This document shows, in pieces, positions 27,401-42,400 of a stretch of 64,000 nt of DNA; position 1 is the stretch's first letter, and every line of letters starts with the position of its first letter. The position numbers and the translations under genes were made by a program. This DNA comes from Balanoglossus misakiensis. Its lineage: Eukaryota; Hemichordata. The notes under the pieces are model-generated. The model made no database searches and was not told the DNA's origin. It was given only the letters and a program-made list of their open reading frames with translations. The stretch is from NCBI GenBank assembly GCA_040954595.2, contig CM082577.2:9610001-9674000 (forward strand), given 5' to 3'.

Positions 27401-30400
27401 ATATTGCTCGGTACATGTAGTGTACATAAAACCAGTTTGTAAGTGTCTTGCAAGCTTACAAAGCTTAATGCTGAAATGCTGTGTTTTTTTGTAAAGCTTA
27501 AATGTTGATATCTGATCTGCTAGCGTTAACAGTGATTCTCGACAAACCACTGATTGGCACAACAGGTGTTATTTTGGCTCGTAATAAGGCACAATCACGC
27601 AAAGACTTGGAGGAAACAAAAACTGATAGAATGACAGCCAGAAATTGGATGCCAGCTATTCTATACGTAGACTTCCAAATTAAAGCGGCCTTGTCAGCTA
27701 TGCTTTCTTCCTAAGCAGTAATATTAGTATATTCGCGCAAACACTCTCAATGCCCCATTGAATGGTGTGATATACACAGTACAAAAAGACACCCGCTGCG
27801 CGAGTCTGGGTGGAATAAATGCTGTATTGGCGGGTGATTGACCATGTGAGACGAACCGTGGTGTGAAGTCATGGTAAACAAGGAACATAGTGTTACAGTA
27901 ATGTTGTGACGTGACAAAAACATGCATTGTATCGTGTACCAGTGCACCGTGCTTGCATATCCCTTGCTGTAGTACAATGTATACTGTAAAACGGGAAAAT
28001 TTCACAAAATTCACAAGAGCCAAAAACCTGCAAAAATAAATAGTCAAGAAAGAACAATGTGTACAATATAATATTTTTCAGAGATAAGAGAACGCGACAA
28101 TTAGTCGTGGCGAAACAGTCGCCTCTGTTAATATCGCAAACATTTCCTGTCGCGAAAATTTCCCGTTTTACAGTGTATCCCTTCCTTCCGTCGATTCACC
28201 CGCAAGATGAAAATTTATGATTTTATTTTTATCGAGGCCTGTCTCTCATCAATTTTGATATGCAGACGTAACGTTATCTGTTTACGTGCTGTTCACTTTT
28301 TATCAGCTGTTTTCATTGATTCTATCAATATTGATGGCAATTTCGATATTGACTGTAATTGAAATTTACATCATCTTCGCCTTGTTTTGCAATGAGGATT
28401 GTCAGAGTTTGTAAAACGTGTAGATCAATCTGTATGCCGGTTGACCCTTTTCATGAATGACAGGTGCGAATGCTACATGTATGAAACTGATTTGATATTC
28501 CATTCAAGCAGAAGTTGTTTGTTATTACATGTACTAGTAAATATACTGTAAAATGGGAATTTTCGTGAACGATAAATTTTTGCAAACTACGTGAGAGCCA
28601 AAAAAAAACACACGAAAAATTAAGATGTTGCGTAAAAATATTTTTCGGAGATGCATGTAATGATGCCATGAAATACGAGAACGCGAAAATTAATAGTAGC
28701 GTATTGTAACAGTTGCCTCTTTTAATTGCGAAAATTTCCCGTCACGAAAATTTCCCGTTTTACAGTATTTCCTAAGGGGACAGTAGACGTAACTTTCATC
28801 AATTAACACAATGTAATAAAATAAATGTATGTACATTTGTATATGAAAGGTGACAAACCAATGTATATTTCAACATGCTTTGGGATGAAACAAAAAAAAA
28901 CAGTGGTATATTGTATTTTCACTACAATTTCTTTCTCCAGACACAGAAATAAATTTGTGAAAGAAATCAAACTTAATAGCCAATGCAAATACTTTTAACA
29001 CCTCACCACAGTAACTTTTAACGGGGGAAGTGTGTTGAAATCGAGTATAATGCTGCGAGAGTTAAATTTCACGGATGACTGATACGCCTTTCTCGCACTC
29101 CTGTCATATCGTAAATAAAACGCTAAATCGGTCGGCTACTGACATTCATCATACGAGTTTTGAAGAAAGTAATTGGGTAACGAGTGAAACATGAATAATA
29201 TGACAGAGTGGCGGTGAATCTTGAATACTTGTGCCAATTATAATCACAAGCAACTATTTTTTGTGCGAGCTAAATTGATGTCATGTACGCACGAATGTCG
29301 AATGTGTCAAATCGAACAATGGAAAGAGAGATCACAGTACGAACTGTAATGGGTTGGTGTTATATTTGTGTGTTTTGGTTGATTTCTCGAATTTAACACG
29401 CATGGATAATTGCCTGATTCTAGTGGGTTGTTTTTTATTGAAAGCCACTTTCTGTGAGGTCTCAAAAATAGCGAAATGATTGGAGCCGGTTTTCTGCTGC
29501 GTCAAATCTCAAATAATCATCATATGCACTGTTTGCACGCTTCAAATGAAATGAGTTGTATAGTGTGTACCTCGCCTGCCAGTTTGAAATTGAAGTGGCA
29601 TCTCAAATTTTATTTTTTTGACAAATTGCATCAGTCGCAAAGAAATGGATATTGGAGGTCGTTAGGTGATACTACACGTAGTTCGCTGATGACTGAGAAT
29701 ACGCATTTTGTAGTAGCCTTCTCTTCAATTTACCGAGAAATCTTTCAGGTTATGTCCCTGCAATCTCAAGATACTTTTTGTACAAACTCATTACTTTGAA
29801 AATGATTATTTTCTGGGCAAAATGGAGCGATTCATATCTTAGCATATATCTTGAAAACTATCTATAAAGGACCATTAGTAGGATTTTGTGCCATGCTATT
29901 AAATGTTTCGGCTTGATAAGGCTCCGCAAGAAAAAATGATGGTTAATCCATTAATGATTTCAATCATATATCTGTGTATACATGTAATAAATGAAATATC
30001 TTGTGTACCAGTATACATGTATGGTCAAAGTGATTCAAAAGTTCTGTACTTGTTCGCGATATTTCTTGTTTCGTACTCACAAGTTGAAATGCAAACTATT
30101 TTCAAAACAGTAGGTCAGTATACATGTACTGAAGTGTATTTAGTCATTGCGATGAATCAGTACCCTAGGTGAAAGTTCAGAACCCAAGAAATGCAAGTTT
30201 GTTAAACGGTGTACTGTAATCGTATACTCAGCACAAATGCTCATCGATATAAATGCAGATTTTCTGAACACAGTTTAATCATCTAACACACATTTGCTGC
30301 CCACAAAACTGGCGCAGACAGCTTTCGCCAGTAGACATAAATATAGCCATCTTGCTATGCCAGGCACATTTTGCCTGTAGGATTTTGCCACTACCCTAGA

Positions 30401-33400
30401 GATTTCCCAGTGATTACAGGGGTCGCGACCTCAACTTTCAGGCAATTGTAATTGACATGTGCAGCCACATGCAGTTATGTAAACACTGACGTGTGACACA
30501 ACTTTTACAGCATATGGCTTTGTGTAATTAAGTCGCCTAATAATAGGTGAAAATTAGATACCACCAGATCATATACACGTACCAGTTTGTAAATGACGTC
30601 AAAAATAATTGTGTGTTTTATTTTCTAAGGATGTCCTGTTTTCTTAGAAAAAGAGTGCAACTGATATTTTATTCTAAACTTTTTATGTACATGTGTACTT
30701 TGTATTTTTATTGACTCTAACTAAGCAATTCTTGTTGGTGCTTGTTGTCACCAATTCTGTCATACTATTTTTACACAGTCAGTGCTTTTTTCATGTTGCC
30801 TTTTTTCCGTTTCAGCAGTCATTTTGGGTCAAAACTAGTCTTGACCAAATATCTACATGTAGCTGGGTATGGTCTGTGACAAAACTCGGCTAAATACTAC
30901 TAGACTAGCGTCAAAACAGACCACACATCTTTCCGTTGAAATTGTCTCTGTTTGTCATCAGCTTCTATGAGTTCATTGCGGGTCAACACAAACCACAGAT
31001 GCCCTACACCTGTTGGACAGCATAGCACCCTATGAATCTAATTTTAACCCGGGTTTATGCTCAAAATATAGCAGCTTGAATTAGGCCATGGCCAATCGGA
31101 TTAAAATCAGATGTAGGGTATGGCGATGTCTTTTACTTACGCGGTGCAGTATTTGACAGCATAAGAATACCGTGCGCATTTGAGAGTTGTGTGTAAATGA
31201 TACTCGATCATCAAATTAAAGCCACAGTATTTCTCGTAGGGGCAAAATTTTGTTTGAAACGGCATCTATAATTTCTAAAAGTAGATGATAATTGATACTG
31301 AATCGAACAGTCATCATCCCCAGCTCTGCTGATAAACTCATACAATTTACAATATAACGAGTGAAGAATGACTTTCTGTCCGGACAGAAAGTCACGTGAG
31401 TCAGGCTAATGTTGACACACGTGACTAGTGCGCATGCGCACTCAAATGTGAATCTATGCGGAAGAGGTTTGGTCGCCCCAAATCAAGCGACTCAGCGAAG
31501 AAATGCGCACTAATTCGGCGAAATTTTGGGAAGATAACTTTATGGGAGAAATCAGTCGATGGAACCAGATCAAATCCGAAAATGGTCTGACCATCAAAAT
31601 GTCAAAGTGGCACGTTTGCTGATCGACATGTACAACATTTCCGTTGTAAACAAACCCGCGCATCATTTCAAGTGTTACGGGCGATATTTTCGGCTTGCAT
31701 GTAGCTACAATTGCCCAAACCTTTCTTACATCTTCATTATATAGTATTCCATGATGGATGTACTGGAAAAACGGGCTTTATTCGATGATGAAAAATGGAT
31801 GCACACGAGAAATACTGGGGCTTTAATAAGTCAGGAGACGTCTGTTATTTCTAAGCTTTCGTCAAAAGGAGCGTTGTTGTGCACTTACAGAGCTGTAAAT
31901 TAAGATCCAACATGTCATCCCTAAATTAAAACTTGGGTGACACAGACCAGCTGTTACAATGAGTGATTTGTGCCCAGGGAGTTAGGATTGCTGTAATTTG
32001 AATGTTTAGATATGATTTTCTGATGCATCAGCAGAGTACAGAGAAGAGTTTTTCCAATTAAAATAAAGTGGATTAAAGTGGATATACTGACATGATTTAT
32101 TGAATATTACACAATGGATTTTATTATATTATCTTCCCTTCAATATTAAAGTCCTAAGTTTTTATTATAATTTCTTGGGTTCAACAATGTATTTACCTAC
32201 ATCATGTACATATAGCATTGTGGTGCCATATTCAAGGGACTTCCAACTTCACAATTCACTTAACTTCTTATTCAAACCCAATTGCCAGAAAGCTTCAATT
32301 CAATAATATTTGGTGACGACCAACCAACCTGCTATCTAATCCCAGACAACCATGTGTTACAGGCGTTTTTATCAAAACAGATTGATTTGTACTTTTATCA
32401 AATTGGTAGGGAACTCCAATGGCTATCTCTCGCTCATGAAAAGTCGGCTTGAACTGTTTGCCCTGACAGCTTTACTGATAAGACTGTGGAGTAAATCAAG
32501 TCTCGCACAAGTCCCACTGAATTTGCCCCGAAGGCACAATGTATGTGTCAGGGCTGTTAGATGGTGGATGTATCTCTCAAATCACTGTTGTCTCTATCTA
32601 TTATTAAAACACAGACGGATCAGTGATCTTGGAATTCTGTCTCGCTCCTGTTGAAGTGTCCAGAGGCTTTATTGTTAATTCTTTGACTTCAACACCGCTC
32701 ACAATAGTTCCTCTAATGCGATTTTCATTTACTTGATTTTAGGGATGGGCCACTTGATATGGGGGGGGGGGGGGTGTTAGAAAGAAAAACCCTCTTCTGT
32801 ATGTTGACAAATTAGATCCATACATGTACTTTTCTGAAACAGACTGAGGGTTTGCCTTTCCTGGGAGTTATTTTAACATTACTTAAACCATTCTTAGATG
32901 TGTTGATGGTGAAAATGAAAGAGTTTCTCTTGATTTAATTCCTACTGCTAACAAGTTTGACAGTGCCCTATCAAATGTGTTTTAATATTTAAAAAGAACA
33001 CATCCCGATAGCAAAGTATCATAATTTGTAATTTTCAGTTGCGTGTCTAAAACAAATGGTGGAACTGGCAAGCTTTGAAAGGCTAAGTGTCAAAAGCCTT
33101 TGGTTATGCAAAGCCTACCAAGCACGTCACCGTTCAAATTTGACTGTGTCAGACACACACAGACTGAGCCTTACATCTGACAGGGGATTTATTAAAAAGT
33201 GAGCCATGGTTGTTTGTTCAACTGTTCACTCTAAAATCGTGCAAACAGTGATAGATCTTTTAGGAAAAGGCCAAACCAGGAAAAACAAATGAATTGACAT
33301 GGATCTAATTATGTCAGCTGTCATTTGCAGACTGAAGGAAATTGCCGTTGCAAGATTAAACATGATATGTTCCATCAAAACACGTTTAGTTGTTGGCAGC

Positions 33401-36400
33401 CAGTATTGGCAAGTTCTGTACCCATGCACGTGATTTGAATGCTGAAGTTTCGCGACAGTAGGTAAATCTTCAAGTAGTGTTCTTTCACATTGAACTGAAA
33501 CACGAAAAAAGACCATTTGTCATGAAAAAATCAACAGAAATTCTCCTAGCCACAAATATCTTTAAGTTGGGCAAACCTGATATACCAACTGCATAAATCA
33601 CATCTTTTTGTATTTAAAAATAATTATAGTTGAATAATTTAATGTATGTTTCTGAAACTAATACCATGTACATTGTTGATTGCATAATTTTGGTATATAT
33701 ACCAGAAATGATGTCATCAAAGCGCAGTCCCTCTAACCAGGGCGACTGTGATACCAGCAACCACTGGGAGACTAATTAAGTTCTATTAAATCATTGAGTC
33801 AGCACAAGCAAGCAGCAGAAGAATATATTAATTACCTTCCTACATAAATTATAAAGCCAAATATGAAGGCCAGAGTGAGCGACTTTGTCCCTCTAAAGTT
33901 TTGAAAACCTGAAAGCATAAACGGCCACTTCAACTAAATCACCTTGCTGCATAAACATGTACTTGTGTTTACATTCAGCGATTGCCATAAACTTCACTCG
34001 GGTTATAGACGCGTCCTCGGCGCTGCATGTCTACACACACAGCTGCCCGAAATCAATATCATTGGCAGGCAATTTCACGCGCACAAACAAACACACTTAA
34101 GGGCAAGTCTTTTCTATTCAACTCGCGATGCGCAAAGTTTTGAAGGTAATCAGAAAGAGATGGCTGTGTATTTGTTTTAAAATGACATGAACAGCACCAG
34201 TAAATTGTCTGTTAACTGCCTTTGTTCTTGGCTGTCATTCAAGTGGAAGGGTTGCAGACCGGTTGATGGAGGGACCGTGTCTAACTCGATCAGCAGGCCC
34301 CACAGTACACCAGCAAACCAGGCAGGCTATATGCATGTAGTACTACTGTAAAACGCGAAATTTTTGTGACAGGAAATTTTCGCGATACCAAAAGCGGCAA
34401 CTGTTTACGCGATGATTAATTTTCGTGTTCTCATATTTTACTGCATCATCTGCGGATAACATTTTTACGCTACCTTTCTCGTTTTTTTGGGGCTCTCGCG
34501 TAGGTCATGAAAAATTATAGTTCGCGAAAATTTATCATTCGCGAAAATTCCTGTTTTACAGTATTTCTGGTGCCACAATGCGGTGTGTGCTTCCCATAAG
34601 GCTTAGACAATATCATATAATTTGTAGTATTATCTGACATAATGTGTGTGTATTCGTAATGAGTCTCATGGCCCAAAACAGTGAAAACCATGGAAGATAA
34701 TAATCAATTTTTAAAATGATGAAATTTCAATCCATTCATTGGATGTCAATTAGCAAAATTGGATGTCTGGTTTTGACGAATACTTCTCCAATTCATAGTC
34801 AGTCTGCCACGCTTGTAGATGTTTGCCAAGGGCCAGTGTTTCTACTGTTTATTGAAAACCTCAATCACCGCATCATTAAGGGTGATTTTGAGTAAATTGT
34901 TCAAATCATTCTTGGTGTGTTATTGCTTTAAGTGGCGAATGAGAGAGCGAGAGACGAGAGGTGTGTGTAATCCACTTTGAATGAGTCCTTGTTACGCGAC
35001 AATCGACGAGATGAGGTTGTATTGTCCGCTGCTTATAATTACGGATAATTGAATGCCCTTTACACAGCGTCCAGGCAGTTTGTACTATTAACCTAGCGGT
35101 AATTGTCACGGTCTTGTCACTCAAAAGGAAGTTCCATTCAGATTCGCAGGGAGGCACGGGCAGTAAGTATTGTTGATTAATTAGCCACGGCAGTTTAGCT
35201 TTAATGAAGTCTGGCTGTTTTCAATCAGCTCCCGCTTCAGGGTGTAATGGATCTACGCAGTTAGAGCTCTCAGACCGGATACGCAGGCCCTGACAATGTG
35301 GATACTGTCTGCAGAATGTACATATTGGTGCTTTTCACAGTGCTTTTACTTCTATGAGTTAACAATTTCCTCCCTAAACATGTTAAAATTCCTAATATAC
35401 AGCTTACAAAAACAGCCTGTACATTGTACACCCATATACAATGTAATGACTAGATTGTAAACCTCCCCAGTGCATCATTGAATTCTTATATTTTAATTAT
35501 ACATTGTGTATTTTCCTCTGGGAAATTAATACTTTATTCCAGACAAATCAAAATTAAAAATTAAGAGTCACTAAATTTTTAGATTGCTGAACTTCACTTC
35601 AAAATATGTCTTCAGAATAGCTGCTGAATACGATAAGAAGAATTTGAATTGTCAGTTTTCTTTGAAGTGACATTTTGTATCTTTATTTCTTTCTCTGTTA
35701 CGGAAACTGGCTGTATGTAAACTTTTCAGGAGCGAGGATTGCCGGTAGAAAGATTTATACTATAGAAATAGTGACATGAGTGGGTAATATCGCATGCAAT
35801 GCCGATGCATTATGTAGTGTGCAGATAATCCGCAGAGAGAATGCTGATTTCGGAGTCATGGGGTCCTGGTTTGTAGGAATTCCGTAATGGCTAATGAAGC
35901 TTATGGCTATAAAGCTGCTCATGCTTGTCGTTAGATGTAAGATGATTGCCGTGTTAAAAGATCTCTCTTGCTGAAATATAAGCTTCTAAACCTTGTGAGA
36001 AAAGTTGATAGCATCTCAACAACAACAAAAATCTGCACCGTTGAAAGAAACCGTTTGATGACTCTACAGATTTCACAAGTCAGTTTAAATCATTTTGTGA
36101 TTTTAAATATTTGCGAAAGTGGAACTCTCGTGGGCTGTGCGAGAAAAATACTTAACTTTGAGGGTGCTTTTTAGTTTGCGGACAAATTGGGAGGTCATCT
36201 GAGGTTGAGTTTTGAGTTTTCATACGCTGGACAAAGAAATCCATTGACTGTGAAAGAATGCTGGCACTTGATTGGTCCATGTGCTTTTTTATAAGCAGGT
36301 GGTTTTGAATGGGATATTAATGGTTCAAATCATGTGAAATTGCAGCGGTTTGAACCATTTGTATTAGAGTCTAGTACATGTAGTCTTGGAATATAAAAAT

Positions 36401-39400
36401 TACATCTGTAGGCTACGTGTATATCTGACCATCTGTGACAACCAATACAAAAAATAAAAGCAATAAAATTTCTGCATCAATCCTGATAGAATTGTATTTT
36501 TTGCACGGTCCATTGCCAGTAGTCTGCCACAGCATGTCTCTTGCATCATAGAAGTTTCAACCTTCTGTAATGGGACTGCACTCTCATCCAGTCTGTGCCC
36601 TTAATTCGAAGTTAATCTCCCCCGTTTAAAGAAAAAAAAATGGCAGTACTGTCTGAAGGTTAGATATGCCTGTTTTTAGTAACAAGTCTCCCTCTCCCTG
36701 CAATTTGCGATCAATCCTGTTCTATTCTTAGCCTTGATACTGTTTGAACATCTTGTACACGGAAAATCCATACCATGGTTGGGTAGTCAGTAACCTTGAA
36801 AAGAGAGAAAAGAGCATTACAGCTGCCACAGACATCAGCTTTCTTCAAAACCCTGAATTGATTTCTATAAATTTCCTGTTAAATGAATTATTTTCGTGTG
36901 TCCAATGAAAAAAAGGTAATTTATCTATATCGGCTTCCTCAATGCTGAATGTTTAATGATAAAAACCCATTATCGATCGACTGTAGTGTGATGGAAATGT
37001 CCACGCAGGTGGCTGGGTGACAATTCGGTATTTGCTTTGTGAAATTTGTACTGGGTGTATATGTACATATTCCGGCATTTGGATTTTGAGTCACTTCTTG
37101 ATGCTTATTGTAGAAGCTGTGGTTCAGTTCATTCTCTGGTGTCTACATTGTACCGGCTTATCGTACATCGTACGTGTGATTAGCATGGACCTCAAGGCTA
37201 GGCTGTGCCATCTCAATCTGATGTAGGGTGCGGTGACATCTTTCGCATTACGCAGTACAGTATTGTGAGGCAACAGCATATGAATACCATACTGCTTATT
37301 GAGTAAAAGATGTCGCCATACCCTACTTCTGAGCATCTAAGCCTTCGTTTTAACCCCTAAACCATTGTTAGCTATTAATGTGGAACTTTCACTCCGGGAA
37401 ACAAAATAATAAGAAATAATCTCCATCATTCTCATTGTCAACACATTATTTAAAAATATCTCTGTTACAGTAAAAATACAACAGTCATTTAGAATCAATT
37501 TGACAGATTTTTAATTGTTCCAGTTTTTGGTAACACGCTACAAATCCAAGTGGTCAGGAGGTACATGTACTGGCAGGGCATGTCCAGTGGGCTTTATTTT
37601 TCTGGGGTTACTGCAAGAATCAAAGTATTCTTAACTTCAGTTTCATATCTTTTCTTACGTTCTGTTATAAACACAGAAGAAGAACACATGTATCATGAGC
37701 TTTGTCAGTGTGTAGCTGTGCATCCTCATAGTCACCTGATGAATGCACAATACGTTCTCAATTTCAGGCGCTGTACTTTTTTCCCTGTAAATTAGGATCA
37801 AGGAATCAGTAGAGAGTTGTTGAGACCGCAGACTAACGAGCTAGTTAAAGGGCTTTAAATCAGCATGATTTGATTCTGCAACGGTAGAGAGAGAGAGAGA
37901 GAGAGATCTGTAATTGGAGTTTCGATGTGATGTGGCATATTCCCCGAGTGATCTCGACGACAATGGAGAGGGCCAAACAGAGGCAGGAATTGCCTCCCTG
38001 TCGCAGATGACGCACATCCTGCAGTAAGAAAGGAAATCAGCTAACAAGCCGACTCAAAAAAAAGTACACCGCATTTCGAGTAAATGTCAGACAGAGATAG
38101 TTAAAACAGCATCGGTAACCGACGGACTTAAATCCCCACTGACCTATCTGCATTAAAAAGGATAAGATATGTGTAACCGTAATCTGTCGGTAGTGAAAGG
38201 AAGGGCTTTTGATCGTTGTAAAAAAAAACATCTCGCGAACAGTTTCTCTACTGGTATATCTGCCTGTCGGGCATGTGCATTGAAAATGTGAAAAAAGTTG
38301 AACGTACGCACATGTCGGGAGACGGCATTCAGAGTTTCTTCAATCATCTCAAAAGCCGAGGATGAATATAAACTTTTCATGCCCGGATAATATTTTGAGC
38401 GCGAGCGTGAATCTTTAACAAGCGGCGGTGTGTGTCCTGAAGGCGCAACTGGATATTTGTCGGATTTCGGTGCCTGAATCTGATGTGGGTGCTTTGTTGG
38501 TGACGAACACTGGAAGAATTATCATGCATGATATCAAACCTTAATAGGTGAAAGCTGGAATTTGATAACATATATTCCAGTGCATGCTGTTTTTTGTTCG
38601 TACAATATACCGCTATCATGTGACTTTACAGCTTGAATTTTCGACAGAAGATGGCAGAGTACATGTATGTACATGATATTTCGCTCTGGAATAGGCCGAT
38701 TATTCTGTAACTTTTGTGCAGGGGTTCTTATGAAAAAAAGCAAACCCAGCACATACATTGCACAATTTTTCTTGTTCTAAAAATCTGAAGTTGCATGTAT
38801 TCAGATGGCGTGGTGCACTGTGTCCTTAGGACAACAAATATATTCTAGTCAAGTAATCTGACGTCTTCAACAACTCACAACTCTTGCGTCTTATCAGAAA
38901 GTCTCTCATCTCCTCAGTCTGTGACAATGAAACCAAATTCATCTTACTATATTCCTTGTGAGTATCTTGAATCACTGTCATGCAGTCTTGTGTTTCAATC
39001 GAAAACGCCCTTGCGTGAGATGAAACCTTTGATTTGGGATTCACAAAGTCGGAGTCACTAATTGCAATTTGAGAGTAATTGTTCTGGTGAAAGATTAAAT
39101 GTGTTGAAAGCTGCACTTGATTTTGAGTATCATAGGCCAAGTTGTGCATGTACATGTAATGTCTAAATTTCAAACGTTTTTTATGTTCGGTATCCCACAC
39201 TTTTATAGAAAGTTCCTGAAATGCTTCTGATAGCAATGGAGCACCCAAGTCATGGACAGCTGTAGGGCAGGGCAAAGGAATATGTGTGAAATGATTGATT
39301 GATTTTGTTATTCTCTTTGGCGAAAATAGTTATTTCCTCTGATTAAAATGCAGTAATGAATCGGAAGTCATCATTGTTGATCCCAGGATACAGGAAGAAA

Positions 39401-42400
39401 GGTGCTGCGCATAAATAATGAGCCTTGCAAGTGTGCAACAATTCTCTGATATGAGTGGGAGTTTTTTCTTTGTTTTAATATATCATGAGCTAGTGGACCC
39501 TGGTAATTCCGTACATTTGTCAAATTTGGAATGTTTCAAGGAATGGTCGACTCGTTTACCCTTTCTGGCTGATCCCTCTTGTTAAGTGATTTTTGAAACA
39601 ACTGAATATGGTCGCCCTGCTAATTTATACCAAATTCATAAATTTTTGGTTATTTTATTATTGTATTTTGTGATTACAAAATTAGTTTCTTTATGCAATC
39701 TTATTGATATGTCTGTGTGGCAGTCGCATTGGACATTTCAAAAATTATATATGAGGGCAATTATCTTTTCATAAATGATGTCAAAATTTCTCTCTGTGAT
39801 AAGCATGATCAAACGGATGACAATTCAAATTCGTTCTGATAGAGAAATATTGTATGTCGTGCATACGGGAAGGTTATATTTCACGTTGTCAAGATTCCTT
39901 ATGTGGAGAATTCATTTTGTATCGAGAGGCATGTAATTCGCTTGTCTCCACAATTTATCACAAATACTAAACCAATAAATATCCTTGTGCCTGTGGGGAA
40001 AAACAATCCAGTCATTTGATGTTTTTCTCCGATAATTCAGTTTACCGTTAGAACTCAATTTTCAAAGCAGGAATTCATTTATCCGTCCAATTTGCTCGTC
40101 GATTGTGAGCTGGTAAATTATTTATTTCACTTGTTCATTTTGTCATGATACGCTGTAAATTATAGTAGAGTCTGGTAGTGCAGGCGTGAAATTTCCACAG
40201 CTTTTCTCAGTTTCCGTCAAAATAAACAAGATGTACTACTAATTCTCTAATTCTGAAACTCACAGTCTCTCTAGATTCTGAAATAGCGCTATCAGAATAA
40301 ATTTATGTTTCTGGAAAACAAACCTATATCCCGTGGCACATACATCAAGAATCAGGGAAATATATCTCATAATGAAGTTTATACTTATGATATAGTATGA
40401 CGAAGATACGCTGCATGATTTGATGACATTTCACACTGACAGCTCTTGGCGAAAACTGTTGTGATTTTTGTGCGTCATCCAAGTCAGATGAAGTCACAGT
40501 GTTTTGTATTCGCTCTATCCAATTACCTTCAAGCCATGGAGGATAACAAACGATTCCTGAAAAAAAACCGTCGAATTTCGAAGCTGTCAAAAGAGCATAA
40601 CAGCTTCGGTAGTGGCCGTAGGTGAAAGAGCAGATGTCGTGAAAATCAATTTTCAATCGGCTCCAAAATGCCAGTGCTTGTCTGCACTTATTCGATTCTG
40701 GCCCTACAGCATCAAGAACACAAGAAAAGATCTTTTTATCCCCTGAAATGAAATATTTGGGTGAGAAGTTCAATGGCAGGAATGGCTATAAATTGTACCA
40801 TTTGTGTGACTTTATTTGAGACATGTCAATTTCCTGATATTTGTCTTACTCGAATAAACTACATGTGTAATACAAGGCAGTCTGCAAAACCAGGAAAGGT
40901 GTACCCGATTATCTAATTTGTAAAAAAAATCACAGAAGTTGACGTTGAAAGATTATAAAACAGGGGAAAGGGACTCGTAAAATGTATCGATCAAGGCTAA
41001 GTGCTTCAGAGATCATGCGCAATTCTCCGTGCAAAACATGTTTATCTGGGAACACACAAGCAACCGCTAATGGAAGAATAATGAGACCGCGGCTCGGTAG
41101 ATTAGTTTAAAATGAGCCGTGGCATCGATTGATGCAAAAGTTGTAACACAGACAAATTGACACTGAATGAAGTCTAGCGCTGCACGCAGTTGGGTGCAAG
41201 GGAAGTTAAGGTCAACCTGTGCTGAGGAAAGTTGAATTAGATAGAGACTGGTGCTTGAATAGCCCTGTAGATGGACTTCAAATGCATAGCTGGAGAGGTG
41301 ACTGTTGTGGTTTAGTGGGTGTAGGCGTTCTTGTGTGCGGATTCATTCTTAACAAGGTTGAGCTGCAGTGCACAGGTTATAGACGGCGGTGATTTAGGTG
41401 TCGGCAGGTTAGAGATGATTAGAAGCAGGTACATACATGCTGCCAGTGCCTGAAGACTGAGACTTCCATGCATGTGCATTCTTTAATTGCAGTGCTTCCT
41501 TCTTCAATAACGTGCCTTCGAGCGACTGTGTTTGACGGCTATTACAGATGTACATGTACACTCGGAAAGTGCAAAAACTTTCGACGTTTTATCCAGAATA
41601 TTGAGCAGCTTGTCCACTGCTGTCGGGTTTAATTGACACAAGTCAGAGGTGTTGATGCATGCCATCTTCCTATAATTGGATTTTCTTTTCCCAGTTCCCA
41701 CAAGACTAGCTCTGTTTCCAGATCAGCGAGGAATAACTCACTCCTCACAAACAGTTAAACAAAGGCTGCTAATGCGTAACTATTGGACGTTACTTATTAG
41801 TGTTGGCTTTGCAAATATGCCCAGTAAAGATCATTTCTTTTTTTTCAGCGGTAAAATATTTCTTGTTGGTTCCGCTTTCAAAATACACAGAAAGAAAACG
41901 TTTTATTAGCATATAGACACTGTAATATTACCTGATAGTTTGCCGAGAGAGACACCATTAAATAAAACAAAAAGTACCATCGCTAGCTACATTGTAGGTT
42001 CCTGACATTGATTTTACTGAGGGCTTCAAACCACATCTCATACTTTTACAATTGAATGTTTCACCATCTGATCTGAGAAGAGAAATGTTTCAGATTTTCA
42101 AAGTGACTGACGATCACGAAACAACTTTGATGTTCATGTATTAAACACACAGTCTTCAATTTGTGAAACCACGTTTTAAGTGACATCCAGATTGTGGTTT
42201 CCAAAGAATTCAAAGAAGCTTGATCTGTAACTACACACGTACATATACGGCTATAGTGGTAGTACTGAGAAAAGTGGGGATATGTCAATGACTGCTCTGT
42301 TTGAAACGGAAACCAGACACCATTCAGAGGCGACTTCTAATGGCAGCATTTATAGGGAATTACTGGCAATCAACAACAAATTACGGCCATGAATGGGAAT

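Noticed and set aside
38826-40773. Minus-strand frames of 149 and 142 codons (38826-39275, 40345-40773)
   Set aside because: No recognisable domains, no splice context and lengths near the chance range for 64 kb in six frames.
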